From contig JBDKUD010000077.1 of assembly GCA_039679805.1 (NCBI GenBank), positions 1 to 7,811 on the forward strand: 7,811 nucleotides of DNA. Reading direction: 5' to 3'. How positions within the stretch are numbered: position 1 is the stretch's first letter; every line of letters begins with the position of its first letter. Position numbers and translations under genes: made by a program. Of this stretch, positions 1 to 6,185 are shown piece after piece. The DNA is from JBDKUD01 sp039679805 (GTDB lineage Bacteria > Bacillota > Syntrophomonadia > Syntrophomonadales > Syntrophomonadaceae). The notes under the pieces were generated by a model. That model was given only the letters and a program-made list of their open reading frames with translations. It searched no databases and was not told where the DNA came from.

Positions 1-175
1 CTATATAGCTTACTTCAATCTTGTCTACGTACTGCCCCTTCAAATCAGCGGCCAGTTGACTTGCTTCCTTTTCCAACTCCGGCCCGGAACCTCCCGTGCT
101 GCAGCTTCCGCCGCAGGTGGCACATGAACTGGCGCAGGTTCCTCCAAATACCTCTACTATTATTGTATTAGCCAT
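1..175 (-). CDS. Small cysteine-rich protein, C-terminus cut by left edge
   Basis: I do not recognise this protein with certainty. It starts at an ATG (175-173) with an AGGAGG ribosome site at 188-183, seven bases upstream. The 58 visible residues open with a beta-strand-like stretch (TIIVEVFGG), followed by four cysteines at residues 14, 18, 21 and 25 in a CX3CX2CX3C pattern embedded in Gly/Ser. After that comes a charged, helix-like segment and a second hydrophobic strand (DKIEVSYI) that runs off the window. A strand, Cys motif, helix, strand order would fit a small thioredoxin-like fold, but this is inference. It lies 17 bases downstream of a DGC-domain gene on the same strand, so it is probably the third gene of that leftward operon. 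Four closely spaced thiols next to an arsenic operon suggest binding of a soft metal or metalloid, or a redox role. The C-terminus is not visible. Confidence 0.75.
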   Translation of the reverse strand, partial: MANTIIVEVFGGTCASSCATCGGSCSTGGSGPELEKEASQLAADLKGQYVDKIEVSYI

Positions 176-192
176 ATCAAAACCTCCTAATT

Positions 193-627
193 TTAGCCGC
201 TTTGAGCAACGATTTGGTCGACTTTGCTGGCAATTTCTTGGGCAACCAGATCTATTATCTTTTGGTCCTCATCGCTCAATTTTTGCGGCTCTCCAGTCAG
301 ATTAGCTCCAATACGTTCCAAAATCTCACTAACCACGATTGGGTGTATGGGCCTTCCTCCCAGCTTCGCGGCAGTAGTGGCGCCGCATCTCTTATCGCAT
401 CCATCCAACGTAATAGTGGCGATTCTATGGGTAAAAGTGCGCTGCTTCTCATCGCCAACCACAAATAAGGGCAGGCACATAGTTATAGTCTGTCCGGGGC
501 GCAGCTCCTCAATTACTTTGCGGCAGGCAAATCGGGTTACAGTTCCTTCGCAGGCATCCTCGCCATTGCAGGGGACTATGGCAACCCGAGTCGGTTTTTT
601 TTCTACGTTTATATTTATTCCGGCCAT
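193..627 (-). CDS. DGC-domain putative metal-binding protein (second of tandem pair)
   Basis: This 144-residue soluble protein matches the DGC-domain family, a group of putative zinc-binding proteins named after a central Asp-Gly-Cys motif. The motif is clear: ITLDGCDKRC, with D75-G76-C77 and C81. Other cysteines are C20 (in VAIVPCNG), C26, C35 and C51 (TMCLPLFVVGDE), giving the thiol set thought to chelate metal. The start is ambiguous. ATG at 627 lies two bases beyond the upstream gene's stop, 11 bases from the AAGGAG site at 644-639. An in-frame TTG at 633, which overlaps that stop, has a 5-base spacing and would add two residues. I prefer ATG. It shares the family with its upstream neighbour but differs greatly in sequence, so the pair is an old duplication or two subfamilies. 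No enzymatic function is known to me for the family; a thiol-metal role beside the arsenic genes is inference. Confidence 0.85.
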   Translation of the reverse strand: MAGININVEKKPTRVAIVPCNGEDACEGTVTRFACRKVIEELRPGQTITMCLPLFVVGDEKQRTFTHRIATITLDGCDKRCGATTAAKLGGRPIHPIVVSEILERIGANLTGEPQKLSDEDQKIIDLVAQEIASKVDQIVAQSG

Positions 628-629
628 GA

Positions 630-1034
630 TCAATCACTCTCCTTAATTAGCCAGTCCACATGGGCGGCTACCTGGTCAGCCATAAAATCCACCAGCTTGA
701 TCCCATCCGCGCCCAGTTTCAGAATCCCCTCCGGGTGCAACTCAGGATGTTCATCTAAAAGTAGAGCGACATGAAGGGAGCAGTCCACCCTCTTCCCTAC
801 CCTCTCCACATTCTTCAGGGCGCAGTCATCGGGACAGCCATCAAGAGTGATTACATAATTATCCCGGACCAGACCTATCGTCTCCTCGTCACCGATCATC
901 AAGCGTCCCAGGCAAGCAATATCAGTTTTGTTGGGGCGCAGGCTGCGCACTACCTGGTAAGTGGCCTGGCGCCCAATTTCCCCGGCAGGCTTGCCAATCC
1001 CGCTGCAGGGTAATATCATGACCTTCTTTGCCAT
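630..1034 (-). CDS. DGC-domain putative metal-binding protein (first of tandem pair)
   Basis: This 134-residue protein belongs to the DGC-domain family of putative zinc-binding proteins. The family signature is ITLDGCPDDC (D65-G66-C67, C71). Further cysteines are C10 in MILPCSGIG, C41 in IACLGRLMIGDEE and C85 in VDCSLHV. No signal peptide or membrane segment is visible, so it should be cytoplasmic. The frame is open further upstream (to 1106), but the start at ATG 1034 is chosen because a GGGAGGT site lies seven bases ahead at 1047-1041 and the protein then begins directly at the conserved strand (KKVMILPCSGIG). It is the first gene of the leftward unit and is transcribed divergently from arsR across a 157-base region, so it may share ArsR control. 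Its TGA stop (632-630) abuts the next gene. The biochemical role is unknown; thiol-based metal or metalloid binding is an inference from its cysteines and context. Confidence 0.85.
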   Translation of the reverse strand: MAKKVMILPCSGIGKPAGEIGRQATYQVVRSLRPNKTDIACLGRLMIGDEETIGLVRDNYVITLDGCPDDCALKNVERVGKRVDCSLHVALLLDEHPELHPEGILKLGADGIKLVDFMADQVAAHVDWLIKESD

Positions 1035-1191
1035 TTTTACACCTCCCACTTTCCAGCCAACTTTGTAATGAAAAGAAATTAAGTATGAATTATCATCAGC
1101 AAACAATTAAAAAATAATATTTATTAGAAACGAATACGGTTATAATATAATTATATCATTATATAAGGCAGGCCATATAGGAGGAAATATT
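1035..1191. promoter_or_regulatory. AT-rich divergent control region between DGC operon and arsR
   Basis: This 157-base gap must hold promoters for both directions. On the plus strand two overlapping TATAAT boxes occur at 1141-1146 and 1146-1151. I see only weak -35 matches about 16-17 bases upstream, for example TTAGAA at 1124-1129. The arsR ribosome site AGGAGG is at 1179-1184, seven bases before ATG. A second small inverted repeat, AATAA-TAT-TTATT at 1113-1125, could be another operator half. On the minus strand GATAAT-like boxes exist near 1089-1094, but no convincing -35 pairs with them. Confidence 0.6.
1151..1166. promoter_or_regulatory. Candidate ArsR operator (inverted repeat)
   Basis: The sequence TTATAT-CATT-ATATAA is a perfect 6-base inverted repeat with a 4-base spacer. 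It directly follows or overlaps the second TATAAT box and lies 25 bases before the arsR start. AT-rich dyads overlapping or just downstream of the -10 region are typical binding sites of ArsR/SmtB repressors, and arsR genes commonly autoregulate. The region is so AT-rich that a dyad of this size could arise by chance, so confidence is moderate. Confidence 0.45.
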
Positions 1192-1590
1192 ATGATCGAG
1201 CAAATGAGCGTACTTTTTAAAGCACTTGGTGAACCAACCCGGCTCAAAATAATGAAATTTCTTTCCCTCCAAGAATTGTGTATATGCGAACTTGTTGCGA
1301 TACTGGACATGAGCCAGCCGCGCATATCCCAGCATGTAAAAACTTTAAGACAAGCCGGATTAGTGAAGGAAAGAAAAGATAAGCAGAAATCATACTTCAG
1401 TCTTAATCAAGCAGTTATTAGCGGAGATATTATAGGACCCTGGACCTCTTTCTTGCAATGTTCCATTGACAATGTTCCCGAATTAGCTGAAGAACGCCAA
1501 AGATATCTGCAGCTGGATAGCAATGAAGATGTTCAGGCTTGCAAGGCTGGATGCAATGTAGAACCATCTGATATCAAACAAATTATTTAG
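1192..1590 (+). CDS. arsR: ArsR-family arsenite-responsive repressor
   Basis: This 132-residue ArsR/SmtB winged-helix repressor shows the hallmark As(III) sensor motif ELCICEL, with C30 and C32 at the start of the helix corresponding to the ELCVCDL site of classical ArsR proteins. The DNA-recognition helix is in MSQPRISQHVKTLRQAGLV (about residues 40-58), followed by a wing (KERKDKQKSYFSLN). The N-terminal LFKALGEPTRLKIMKFL is also typical. It is longer than minimal ArsR proteins and has extra cysteines: C90 after the last core helix, and C117 and C121 as a CX3C pair in an acidic tail. These could be additional metalloid ligands. Start ATG 1192 is supported by AGGAGG at 1179-1184. Being first in the rightward cluster and followed by arsD, arsA and exporters, it most likely represses the whole operon and itself, releasing DNA when As(III) binds. 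Confidence 0.95.
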   Translation: MIEQMSVLFKALGEPTRLKIMKFLSLQELCICELVAILDMSQPRISQHVKTLRQAGLVKERKDKQKSYFSLNQAVISGDIIGPWTSFLQCSIDNVPELAEERQRYLQLDSNEDVQACKAGCNVEPSDIKQII

Positions 1591-1645
1591 TTAAGTAACT
1601 AAGGGCAAAATTATATTTGGTTGGTTAAAAAAGGAGGGAATCGCG

Positions 1646-1954
1646 ATGAAAAAGATTGAGATTTTTGACCCGGCCATGTGTTGTGCAACTGGTGTTTGCG
1701 GCCCGGCAATTGATCCAGAACTACTCAGAGTCGCTGTAGTTATCGACAACTTGAAAGAAAAAGGGGTTGCTATCAGCCGCCACGGTCTTTCCAATGAACC
1801 TATGGAGTTTATTAATAACCAGGTAGTGAATGACCTCCTCCAAAAAGAAGGAGCAGACATCCTGCCTGTTACTCTGCTTGATGGCCAGGTGGCCAAGACC
1901 AAAGTATATCCTACCAACCAGGAACTTTCAGAATGGTTGGGAATCGAAGTATAA
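1646..1954 (+). CDS. arsD: ArsD arsenite metallochaperone
   Basis: This 102-residue protein is ArsD, a cytoplasmic chaperone that binds As(III) (and Sb(III)) and transfers it to the ArsA ATPase, with weak trans-acting repressor activity in some systems. The start MKKIEIFDPAMCCATGVCGPAIDPEL contains the essential cysteine triad: vicinal C12-C13 plus C18. The thioredoxin-like fold is consistent with the strand at residues 2-7 and the later ILPVTLLDGQVAKTKVYPT segment. It ends at about residue 102 and lacks the extra C-terminal vicinal cysteine pairs found in the 120-residue plasmid R773 protein, as in many chromosomal ArsD proteins. The ribosome site GGAGGG lies just upstream at 1633-1638. It sits 55 bases after arsR and 49 bases before arsA, the usual arsD-arsA pairing. 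Confidence 0.96.
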   Translation: MKKIEIFDPAMCCATGVCGPAIDPELLRVAVVIDNLKEKGVAISRHGLSNEPMEFINNQVVNDLLQKEGADILPVTLLDGQVAKTKVYPTNQELSEWLGIEV

Positions 1955-2003
1955 GGATCGGGCAAATTTATCTCTATAAAAAACAAAGCAAAGGAGGTAG
2001 ACT

Positions 2004-3752
2004 ATGTACTCAACATTCGCTTTAGAGAAAATAGATCTTACCAAGTATCTCTTTTTTACTGGCAAGGGCGGGGTTGGCAAGACTTCTATCGCCTGCGCAA
2101 CCGCAGTAAGCCTTGCTGACAGCGGAAAGAAAGTGCTGCTGGTAAGCACTGATCCAGCCTCAAATCTTCAGGATGTTTTTAATACTGAACTTACCGGACA
2201 CGGGGTGCCAATTGACGGCGTGCCCGGCCTCATCGTGGCCAATTTAAACCCGGAAGAAGCAGCCCGAGAATACCGGGAAAAACTGCTTGCTCCATATATC
2301 GATAAGCTCCCGGCAAGTGTCATCGCCAATATGGCGGAGCAGCTATCCGGTTCCTGTACAGTCGAAACCGCCGCTTTTGACCAGTTTTCGCATTTCATTA
2401 CCGACCATGAAACCGAGGAAATGTATGACCATATTATATTTGACACCGCACCCACCGGTCATACCCTGCGCATGCTCCAGCTGCCTTCCGCCTGGAGTAA
2501 TTTTATCAATGAAAGCACCCACGGGGTCTCCTGTCTGGGGCAACTGGCTGGTTTAGAAGATAAAAAGGATATGTACAAAGAGGCTGTTGCAACATTGGCT
2601 GACAAGATAAGAACCACTCTGATTTTGGTGGCCAAACCGGAAAAAACTCCGCTGCTTGAAGCAGAGCGTTCCAGCCGGGAGTTGAGCGAGCTGGGAATTA
2701 ACAACCAGGTGCTGATAATAAATGCGGTACTGGATAAGGCAAGTGACCAGCTCTCCGAAAAGATAATGGCAGATCAACAGGATGCCTTAAATCAAATGCC
2801 ATCCGGTCTGCGAAAATATGCCACATATACTCTCCCCCTGCGTTCCTATAACATCATGGGATTGGAGAAAATCAGGACTTTCTTTTCGAGTGATGATTAT
2901 GACAATATTTCTAAACAAACCACTCCGGTTGAACTAAAGCGGATTGATACACTAATAGATGATATTTTTAGCAGTGGAAAAAAGGTTATTTTTGTTATGG
3001 GCAAGGGAGGGGTAGGTAAAACTACTGTGGCTGCAGCCATTGCCCTGGCCCTGGCTCATAAAGGCATAAAAGTTCATTTGACCTCTACGGACCCCGCGGA
3101 TCACCTAAGGTATTCGATAGGCGCGGCCGCTAACATCACCCAGAGTCATATTGATGAGCGACAGGAGCTTCTCAACTATCAAAATGAGGTTATCGAGAAA
3201 GCCCGGGAGACCATGAATGAAGCTGACTTGGAGTATGTCAAGGAGGATCTTCGCTCCCCCTGCACCCAGGAGATTGCAGTTTTCAGAGCTTTTGCAGAAG
3301 TAGTCGATAAGGCCGAGGATCAGGTGGTGGTAATAGATACGGCTCCTACAGGCCATACCCTGCTGCTCCTGGACGCTACCCAGAGTTACCATCGGGAGGT
3401 GCAGAGGACCAAGGGCGAAATTCCCATTTCAGTGCAAAGACTGCTCCCCCGCCTGCGCGATCCAGATCAAGCGGATGTCGTCATTGTTGCACTTCCAGAG
3501 GCTACACCGGTCTGGGAAGCGCTGCGCTTACGGGAAGAATTACATCGCGCCGGTATTCAAAATAAATGGTGGGTTGTAAATCAATGTCTATCTATGACCA
3601 ACACCCGTGATGCTATGCTGCTGGCTAGGGCTGACGCCGAAAAACAGTGGCTTGATAAGGTGAAAGAAATAAGCGAAGATCACTTTGTCGCCATTCCCTG
3701 GCTGGAGGATGCTTCGATTGAAAATATAATTAATCTCGCTGATAAGAAATGA
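2004..3752 (+). CDS. arsA: ArsA arsenite-stimulated ATPase, two fused domains
   Basis: This 582-residue protein is the cytoplasmic ATPase that receives As(III) from ArsD and energises a membrane exporter. It is the full-length two-domain form, close to the 583 residues of the R773 protein. Walker A motifs GKGGVGKT occur at residues 20-27 (A1) and 333-340 (A2). Each half has the signature DTAPTGHT (147-154 and 445-452). The three arsenite-site cysteines of classical ArsA are conserved: C118 (SGSCTVETAAF), C177 (GVSCLGQLAG) and C420 (RSPCTQEIAVF). The C118-C177 spacing equals that of Cys113-Cys172 in R773 ArsA. The start ATG 2004 follows AAGGAGG at 1990-1996. Its partner exporter here is probably Acr3, since no ArsB is visible, though the ArsP-like permease lies between them. 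It terminates with TGA, followed quickly by other stops, with no sign of read-through. Confidence 0.97.
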   Translation: MYSTFALEKIDLTKYLFFTGKGGVGKTSIACATAVSLADSGKKVLLVSTDPASNLQDVFNTELTGHGVPIDGVPGLIVANLNPEEAAREYREKLLAPYIDKLPASVIANMAEQLSGSCTVETAAFDQFSHFITDHETEEMYDHIIFDTAPTGHTLRMLQLPSAWSNFINESTHGVSCLGQLAGLEDKKDMYKEAVATLADKIRTTLILVAKPEKTPLLEAERSSRELSELGINNQVLIINAVLDKASDQLSEKIMADQQDALNQMPSGLRKYATYTLPLRSYNIMGLEKIRTFFSSDDYDNISKQTTPVELKRIDTLIDDIFSSGKKVIFVMGKGGVGKTTVAAAIALALAHKGIKVHLTSTDPADHLRYSIGAAANITQSHIDERQELLNYQNEVIEKARETMNEADLEYVKEDLRSPCTQEIAVFRAFAEVVDKAEDQVVVIDTAPTGHTLLLLDATQSYHREVQRTKGEIPISVQRLLPRLRDPDQADVVIVALPEATPVWEALRLREELHRAGIQNKWWVVNQCLSMTNTRDAMLLARADAEKQWLDKVKEISEDHFVAIPWLEDASIENIINLADKK

Positions 3753-3794
3753 ACCTCCGATTAGAAAAAACAGACGACTTCTCCAATAAGAAAT

Positions 3795-3800
3795 GGGAGG
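3795..3800 (+). promoter_or_regulatory. Ribosome site that sets a TTG start
   Basis: GGGAGG lies eight bases before TTG 3809-3811. It fixes the start of the small CxxC protein there, in preference to the in-frame ATG at 3749, which overlaps the arsA stop and has no recognisable ribosome site. Confidence 0.75.
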
Positions 3801-3808
3801 TGAGAAAA

Positions 3809-4048
3809 TTGGATATTAAAGTGTTAGGCCCCGGGTGCTCCAGGTGTCAGCAGTTGGAAAAGGATGTTGTCAACGTGTTGGCAGATATGAACGTTACAGC
3901 GAATGTTCAAAAGGTAAAGGATATTCAATCAATAATGTCCTACAAAATTATGTCTACACCCGCACTGGTTATAAATGAAAAAGTCAAAGTATTCGGTAAG
4001 GTGCCCAAAAAGGACGAAATCAAAAAATATATTCAGGAAGAATTATAA
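3809..4048 (+). CDS. Small thioredoxin-fold CxxC protein
   Basis: This 79-residue protein looks like the small thioredoxin-like (redox-active disulfide protein) family. It starts MDIKVLGPGCSRCQQLEKDV, a short strand followed by the active-site CSRC (C10-C13) at the start of a helix. The cis-proline loop MSTPALVINEKV follows (P51), and then FGKVPKKDEIKKYI, the usual end of the fold. It has no signal peptide. The TTG start at 3809 is preferred because it has a well-placed GGGAGG site and gives the family length. The alternative ATG at 3749 would add 20 charged residues with no family counterpart. Proteins of this type are often encoded beside DUF318/ArsP permeases, and here the permease starts 15 bases downstream. 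A role in reducing or loading the permease's Sec/Cys motif is an attractive inference but is not shown by the sequence. Confidence 0.88.
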   Translation: MDIKVLGPGCSRCQQLEKDVVNVLADMNVTANVQKVKDIQSIMSYKIMSTPALVINEKVKVFGKVPKKDEIKKYIQEEL

Positions 4049-4063
4049 AAGAGGTGAACTGTT

Positions 4064-5017
4064 ATGTTTAAATGGTTCGCTGATCTAATCGCCTGGCAGT
4101 TGTTTAATCTAACTCCAGGAACCAGGTTGGGGGAAGCGGTACACTTTTTCTTCTACGATACATTAAAGATCTTTATTATGCTCTCAATAATTATTTTTGT
4201 TGTAGCTATAATAAGGAGCTATTTTCCCCCGGAGAAAACCAGGAAAATACTGAGTTATAAAAGACAGTACCTAGGGAATGTTGTTGCAGCATTGCTGGGA
4301 ATAGTCACCCCGTTTTGAAGCTGCTCCGCTATCCCGGTGTTCATCGGGTTTATCGAAGCGGGGGTTCCCCTGGGGGTTACCTTTTCGTTTCTCATCTCCT
4401 CTCCTATGGTCAATGAGGTGGCCTTAATCATGTTGTTTGGTATGTTCGGCATAAAGATCGCCGCAATATATCTGGTTACAGGTTTAATAGTGGCTATTTT
4501 CGGCGGTCTTTTGATCGGCAAACTTCATCTCGAGCACCTGGTTGAGGGTTATGTTTACGAAATGAAGTTGGGCGACATGATTATTCAGGAGCAAACCTGG
4601 CCGGAACGGCTAGAATATGCCAGGGACTATGTACTTCAGATCCTTCGCAAAGTGTGGCCTTACGTAGTGGTCGGTATTGCCATCGGCGGATGGATTCACG
4701 GCTATGTTCCCCAGGACTCCCTGGTGCGATGGGCCGGGCGGGGCAATCCTTTTGCAGTTCCCATCGCGGTTTTGCTGGGCGTTCCCCTGTATTCCAACGC
4801 AGCAGGTACGATTCCCATTGTGGCAGCTTTAAGGGAGAAAGGCATGGCAATGGGAACGGTTCTGGCTTTCATGATGTCTGTCACAGCATTATCACTGCCA
4901 GAAATGATTATCTTGAAGAACGTTTTAAAAGTTAAACTGATTGCCATCTTTGTTGGAATTGTAGCACTGGCAATTATATTTGTCGGATATATTTTTAACT
5001 GGCTTATTCCCCTTTAA
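4064..5017 (+). CDS. arsP: ArsP/DUF318-type permease, selenoprotein with Sec85 at in-frame TGA
   Basis: This is a multi-span inner-membrane permease of the ArsP_1 (DUF318) family, some members of which export trivalent organoarsenicals or arsenite. The frame opens at ATG 4064 (GAGGTG at 4051-4056). It meets TGA at 4316-4318 exactly at the first Cys of the family motif TPFCSCS, and then continues in the same frame to TAA 5017. Reading TGA as Sec gives a 317-residue protein with VTPF-U85-S86-C87-SAIPVFIGFIEAGVPLGVTFSFLISSPM, the most conserved block of the family. Hydrophobic segments appear near residues 33-54, 69-100, 102-125, 128-150, 200-222, 228-275 and 290-315. A second, diverged copy of the motif region (GVPLYSNAAGTIP, from residue 239) suggests an internal duplication. 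The protein follows the CxxC gene and precedes acr3. Alternatives are a nonsense mutation or a sequencing error in a Cys codon; the hairpin after the TGA and the intact remainder argue against both. Substrate specificity cannot be read from the sequence. Confidence 0.86.
4316..4363 (+). promoter_or_regulatory. UGA-Sec codon and candidate bacterial SECIS hairpin
   Basis: Downstream of TGA 4316-4318 the RNA can fold into a two-part hairpin. The lower stem pairs CTCCGCT (4324-4330) with AGCGGGG (4357-4363), seven pairs including one G-U. The upper stem pairs CCCG (4333-4336) with CGGG (4345-4348). The apical loop of eight bases, GUGUUCAU, starts with G at 19 bases after the UGA. Bacterial SECIS elements have a short upper stem and a small apical loop with a G in its first two bases, at roughly this distance, as in E. 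coli fdhF. The element would recruit SelB with Sec-tRNA. No covariance test was possible, and GC-rich stretches just downstream could form competing pairs. Confidence 0.72.
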
Positions 5018-5036
5018 ACGAGAAATTATTTTAATC

Positions 5037-5042
5037 AGGAGG
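5037..5042 (+). promoter_or_regulatory. Ribosome site that sets the TTG start of acr3
   Basis: AGGAGG ends eight bases before TTG 5051-5053. The earlier in-frame GTG at 5042-5044 overlaps the ribosome site itself and so cannot be the start. Confidence 0.8.
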
Positions 5043-5050
5043 TGTTTGTA

Positions 5051-6127
5051 TTGACGGACTCCAGAAGCAGTAAACTGGCGTTTCTTGATCGCTACCTTAC
5101 GCTGTGGATCTTTCTGGCTATGTTTATTGGCGTTGGTATCGGATATGTTTATCCAGCTATCGCCAACTTTTGGGGAAGTTTTCAGGTTGGCACAACCAAC
5201 ATCCCCATAGCCATTGGCCTGATACTGATGATGTACCCTCCCCTGGCCAAAGTACGCTATGAAGAACTACCTACGGTGTTTAAGGACGTTAAACTGCTAA
5301 TACTGTCACTGGTTCAGAACTGGATAGTAGGGCCTATTGTTATGTTTCTTCTGGCCGTGTGGCTTCTGCCCGATAAGCCCGAACTGATGGCCGGTGTAAT
5401 CCTGGTTGGTCTGGCCCGCTGCATCGCCATGGTGCTGGTCTGGAACGACCTGGCCGAAGGCAGCCCTGAATATGCCGCCGGTTTGGTTGCCTTTAACGCC
5501 ATATTCCAGGTTTTAACCTACTCCGTCTATGCTTACATCTTCTTAACCGTGGTCCCCAGGTGGTTGGGTTTGTCCAGCGTAATCGTTGATGTTTCCATGG
5601 CGCAAATCGCTAAAAGTGTTTTCGTTTATTTAGGTATCCCATTTATCGCCGCAATTATCACCCGCACCACTATGATAAAATCACACGATCGGGATTGGTA
5701 TGAGGCCAACTTTATCCCCAAAATCGGTAAATTGACTCTGATCGCTTTACTGTTTACCATCTTCGTGATGTTCTCTCTAAAAGGGAACGTTATTGTGACA
5801 CTGCCTGTGGATGTGATAAGAGTAGTTATTCCCCTGGCCATCTATTTCGGTTTTATGTGGCTGGTTACATTTTTCATCGGCAAATGGCTTGGCGCGGATT
5901 ACCCCCGTCTGGCTACTATTTCTTTTACTGCTTCCAGCAACGACTTTGAGCTGGCTATTGCCGTAGCTGTCGCCATATTCGGAATCAACTCCAGCCAGGC
6001 ACTGGCCACCGTTATTGGCCCTTTAGTGGAAGTCCCTGCTCTTATACTTTTAGTAAACCTGGCCCTTTATTTTAAACGCAAATACTATCCCGATGAACTT
6101 GAAAGCGGGATGGTCAGGCAAAGATAA
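5051..6127 (+). CDS. acr3: Acr3 arsenite efflux permease
   Basis: This 358-residue membrane protein of the Acr3 (BART superfamily) group expels As(III) from the cell. About ten hydrophobic spans are visible, starting with LTLWIFLAMFIGVGIGYVYP. The family's essential cysteine is present in LVGLARCIAMVLVWNDLAEG (C124). The late conserved blocks SFTASSNDFELAIAVAVAIFG (from residue 291) and IGPLVEVPALILLVNLAL, with a conserved Glu at 327, are intact. The GLARCIAMV wording differs from the GLAPCTAMV seen in another Acr3 subgroup. The start is TTG 5051, fixed by AGGAGG at 5037-5042. It lies 33 bases after the permease gene and in the same cluster as arsD and arsA. Acr3 can act alone on the proton motive force, but with a full-length arsA present an ArsA-Acr3 pump is likely. 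That coupling is inferred from the neighbourhood. Confidence 0.96.
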   Translation: MTDSRSSKLAFLDRYLTLWIFLAMFIGVGIGYVYPAIANFWGSFQVGTTNIPIAIGLILMMYPPLAKVRYEELPTVFKDVKLLILSLVQNWIVGPIVMFLLAVWLLPDKPELMAGVILVGLARCIAMVLVWNDLAEGSPEYAAGLVAFNAIFQVLTYSVYAYIFLTVVPRWLGLSSVIVDVSMAQIAKSVFVYLGIPFIAAIITRTTMIKSHDRDWYEANFIPKIGKLTLIALLFTIFVMFSLKGNVIVTLPVDVIRVVIPLAIYFGFMWLVTFFIGKWLGADYPRLATISFTASSNDFELAIAVAVAIFGINSSQALATVIGPLVEVPALILLVNLALYFKRKYYPDELESGMVRQR

Positions 6128-6185
6128 CTAATAGTAAGGCTTAAAGAATAACCGGACATAATAAACAATAAAGTCCTTGATATGA

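Noticed and set aside
630..632. TGA of the first DGC gene as a Sec codon
   Set aside because: The frame ends at a TAA a few codons later, and the second DGC gene starts right there in another frame.
1035..1106. N-terminal extension of the first DGC protein up to 1106
   Set aside because: The added residues are not family-like and would span the ribosome site at 1041-1047; ATG 1034 is the better start.
3750..3752. arsA TGA as another Sec codon
   Set aside because: The protein already has the full family length, and the frame meets another stop (TAG) within a few codons.
3749..3808. Upstream ATG 3749 (overlapping the arsA stop as ATGA) as the start of the CxxC protein
   Set aside because: It has no ribosome site and adds a charged stretch unlike the family; GGGAGG followed by TTG 3809 fits better.
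4337..5017. Separate permease CDS starting at GTG 4337
   Set aside because: It begins in the middle of the conserved TPFxSCSAIPVF block, has no ribosome site, and is in the same frame as 4064-4318. It is the read-through half of one gene.
4064..5017. Permease as a nonsense-mutated pseudogene
   Set aside because: The only lesion is a TGA at a conserved Cys codon, no other disruption is present, and a SECIS-like hairpin follows. Sec decoding explains all three. A Cys-to-TGA mutation or sequencing error remains a lesser possibility.
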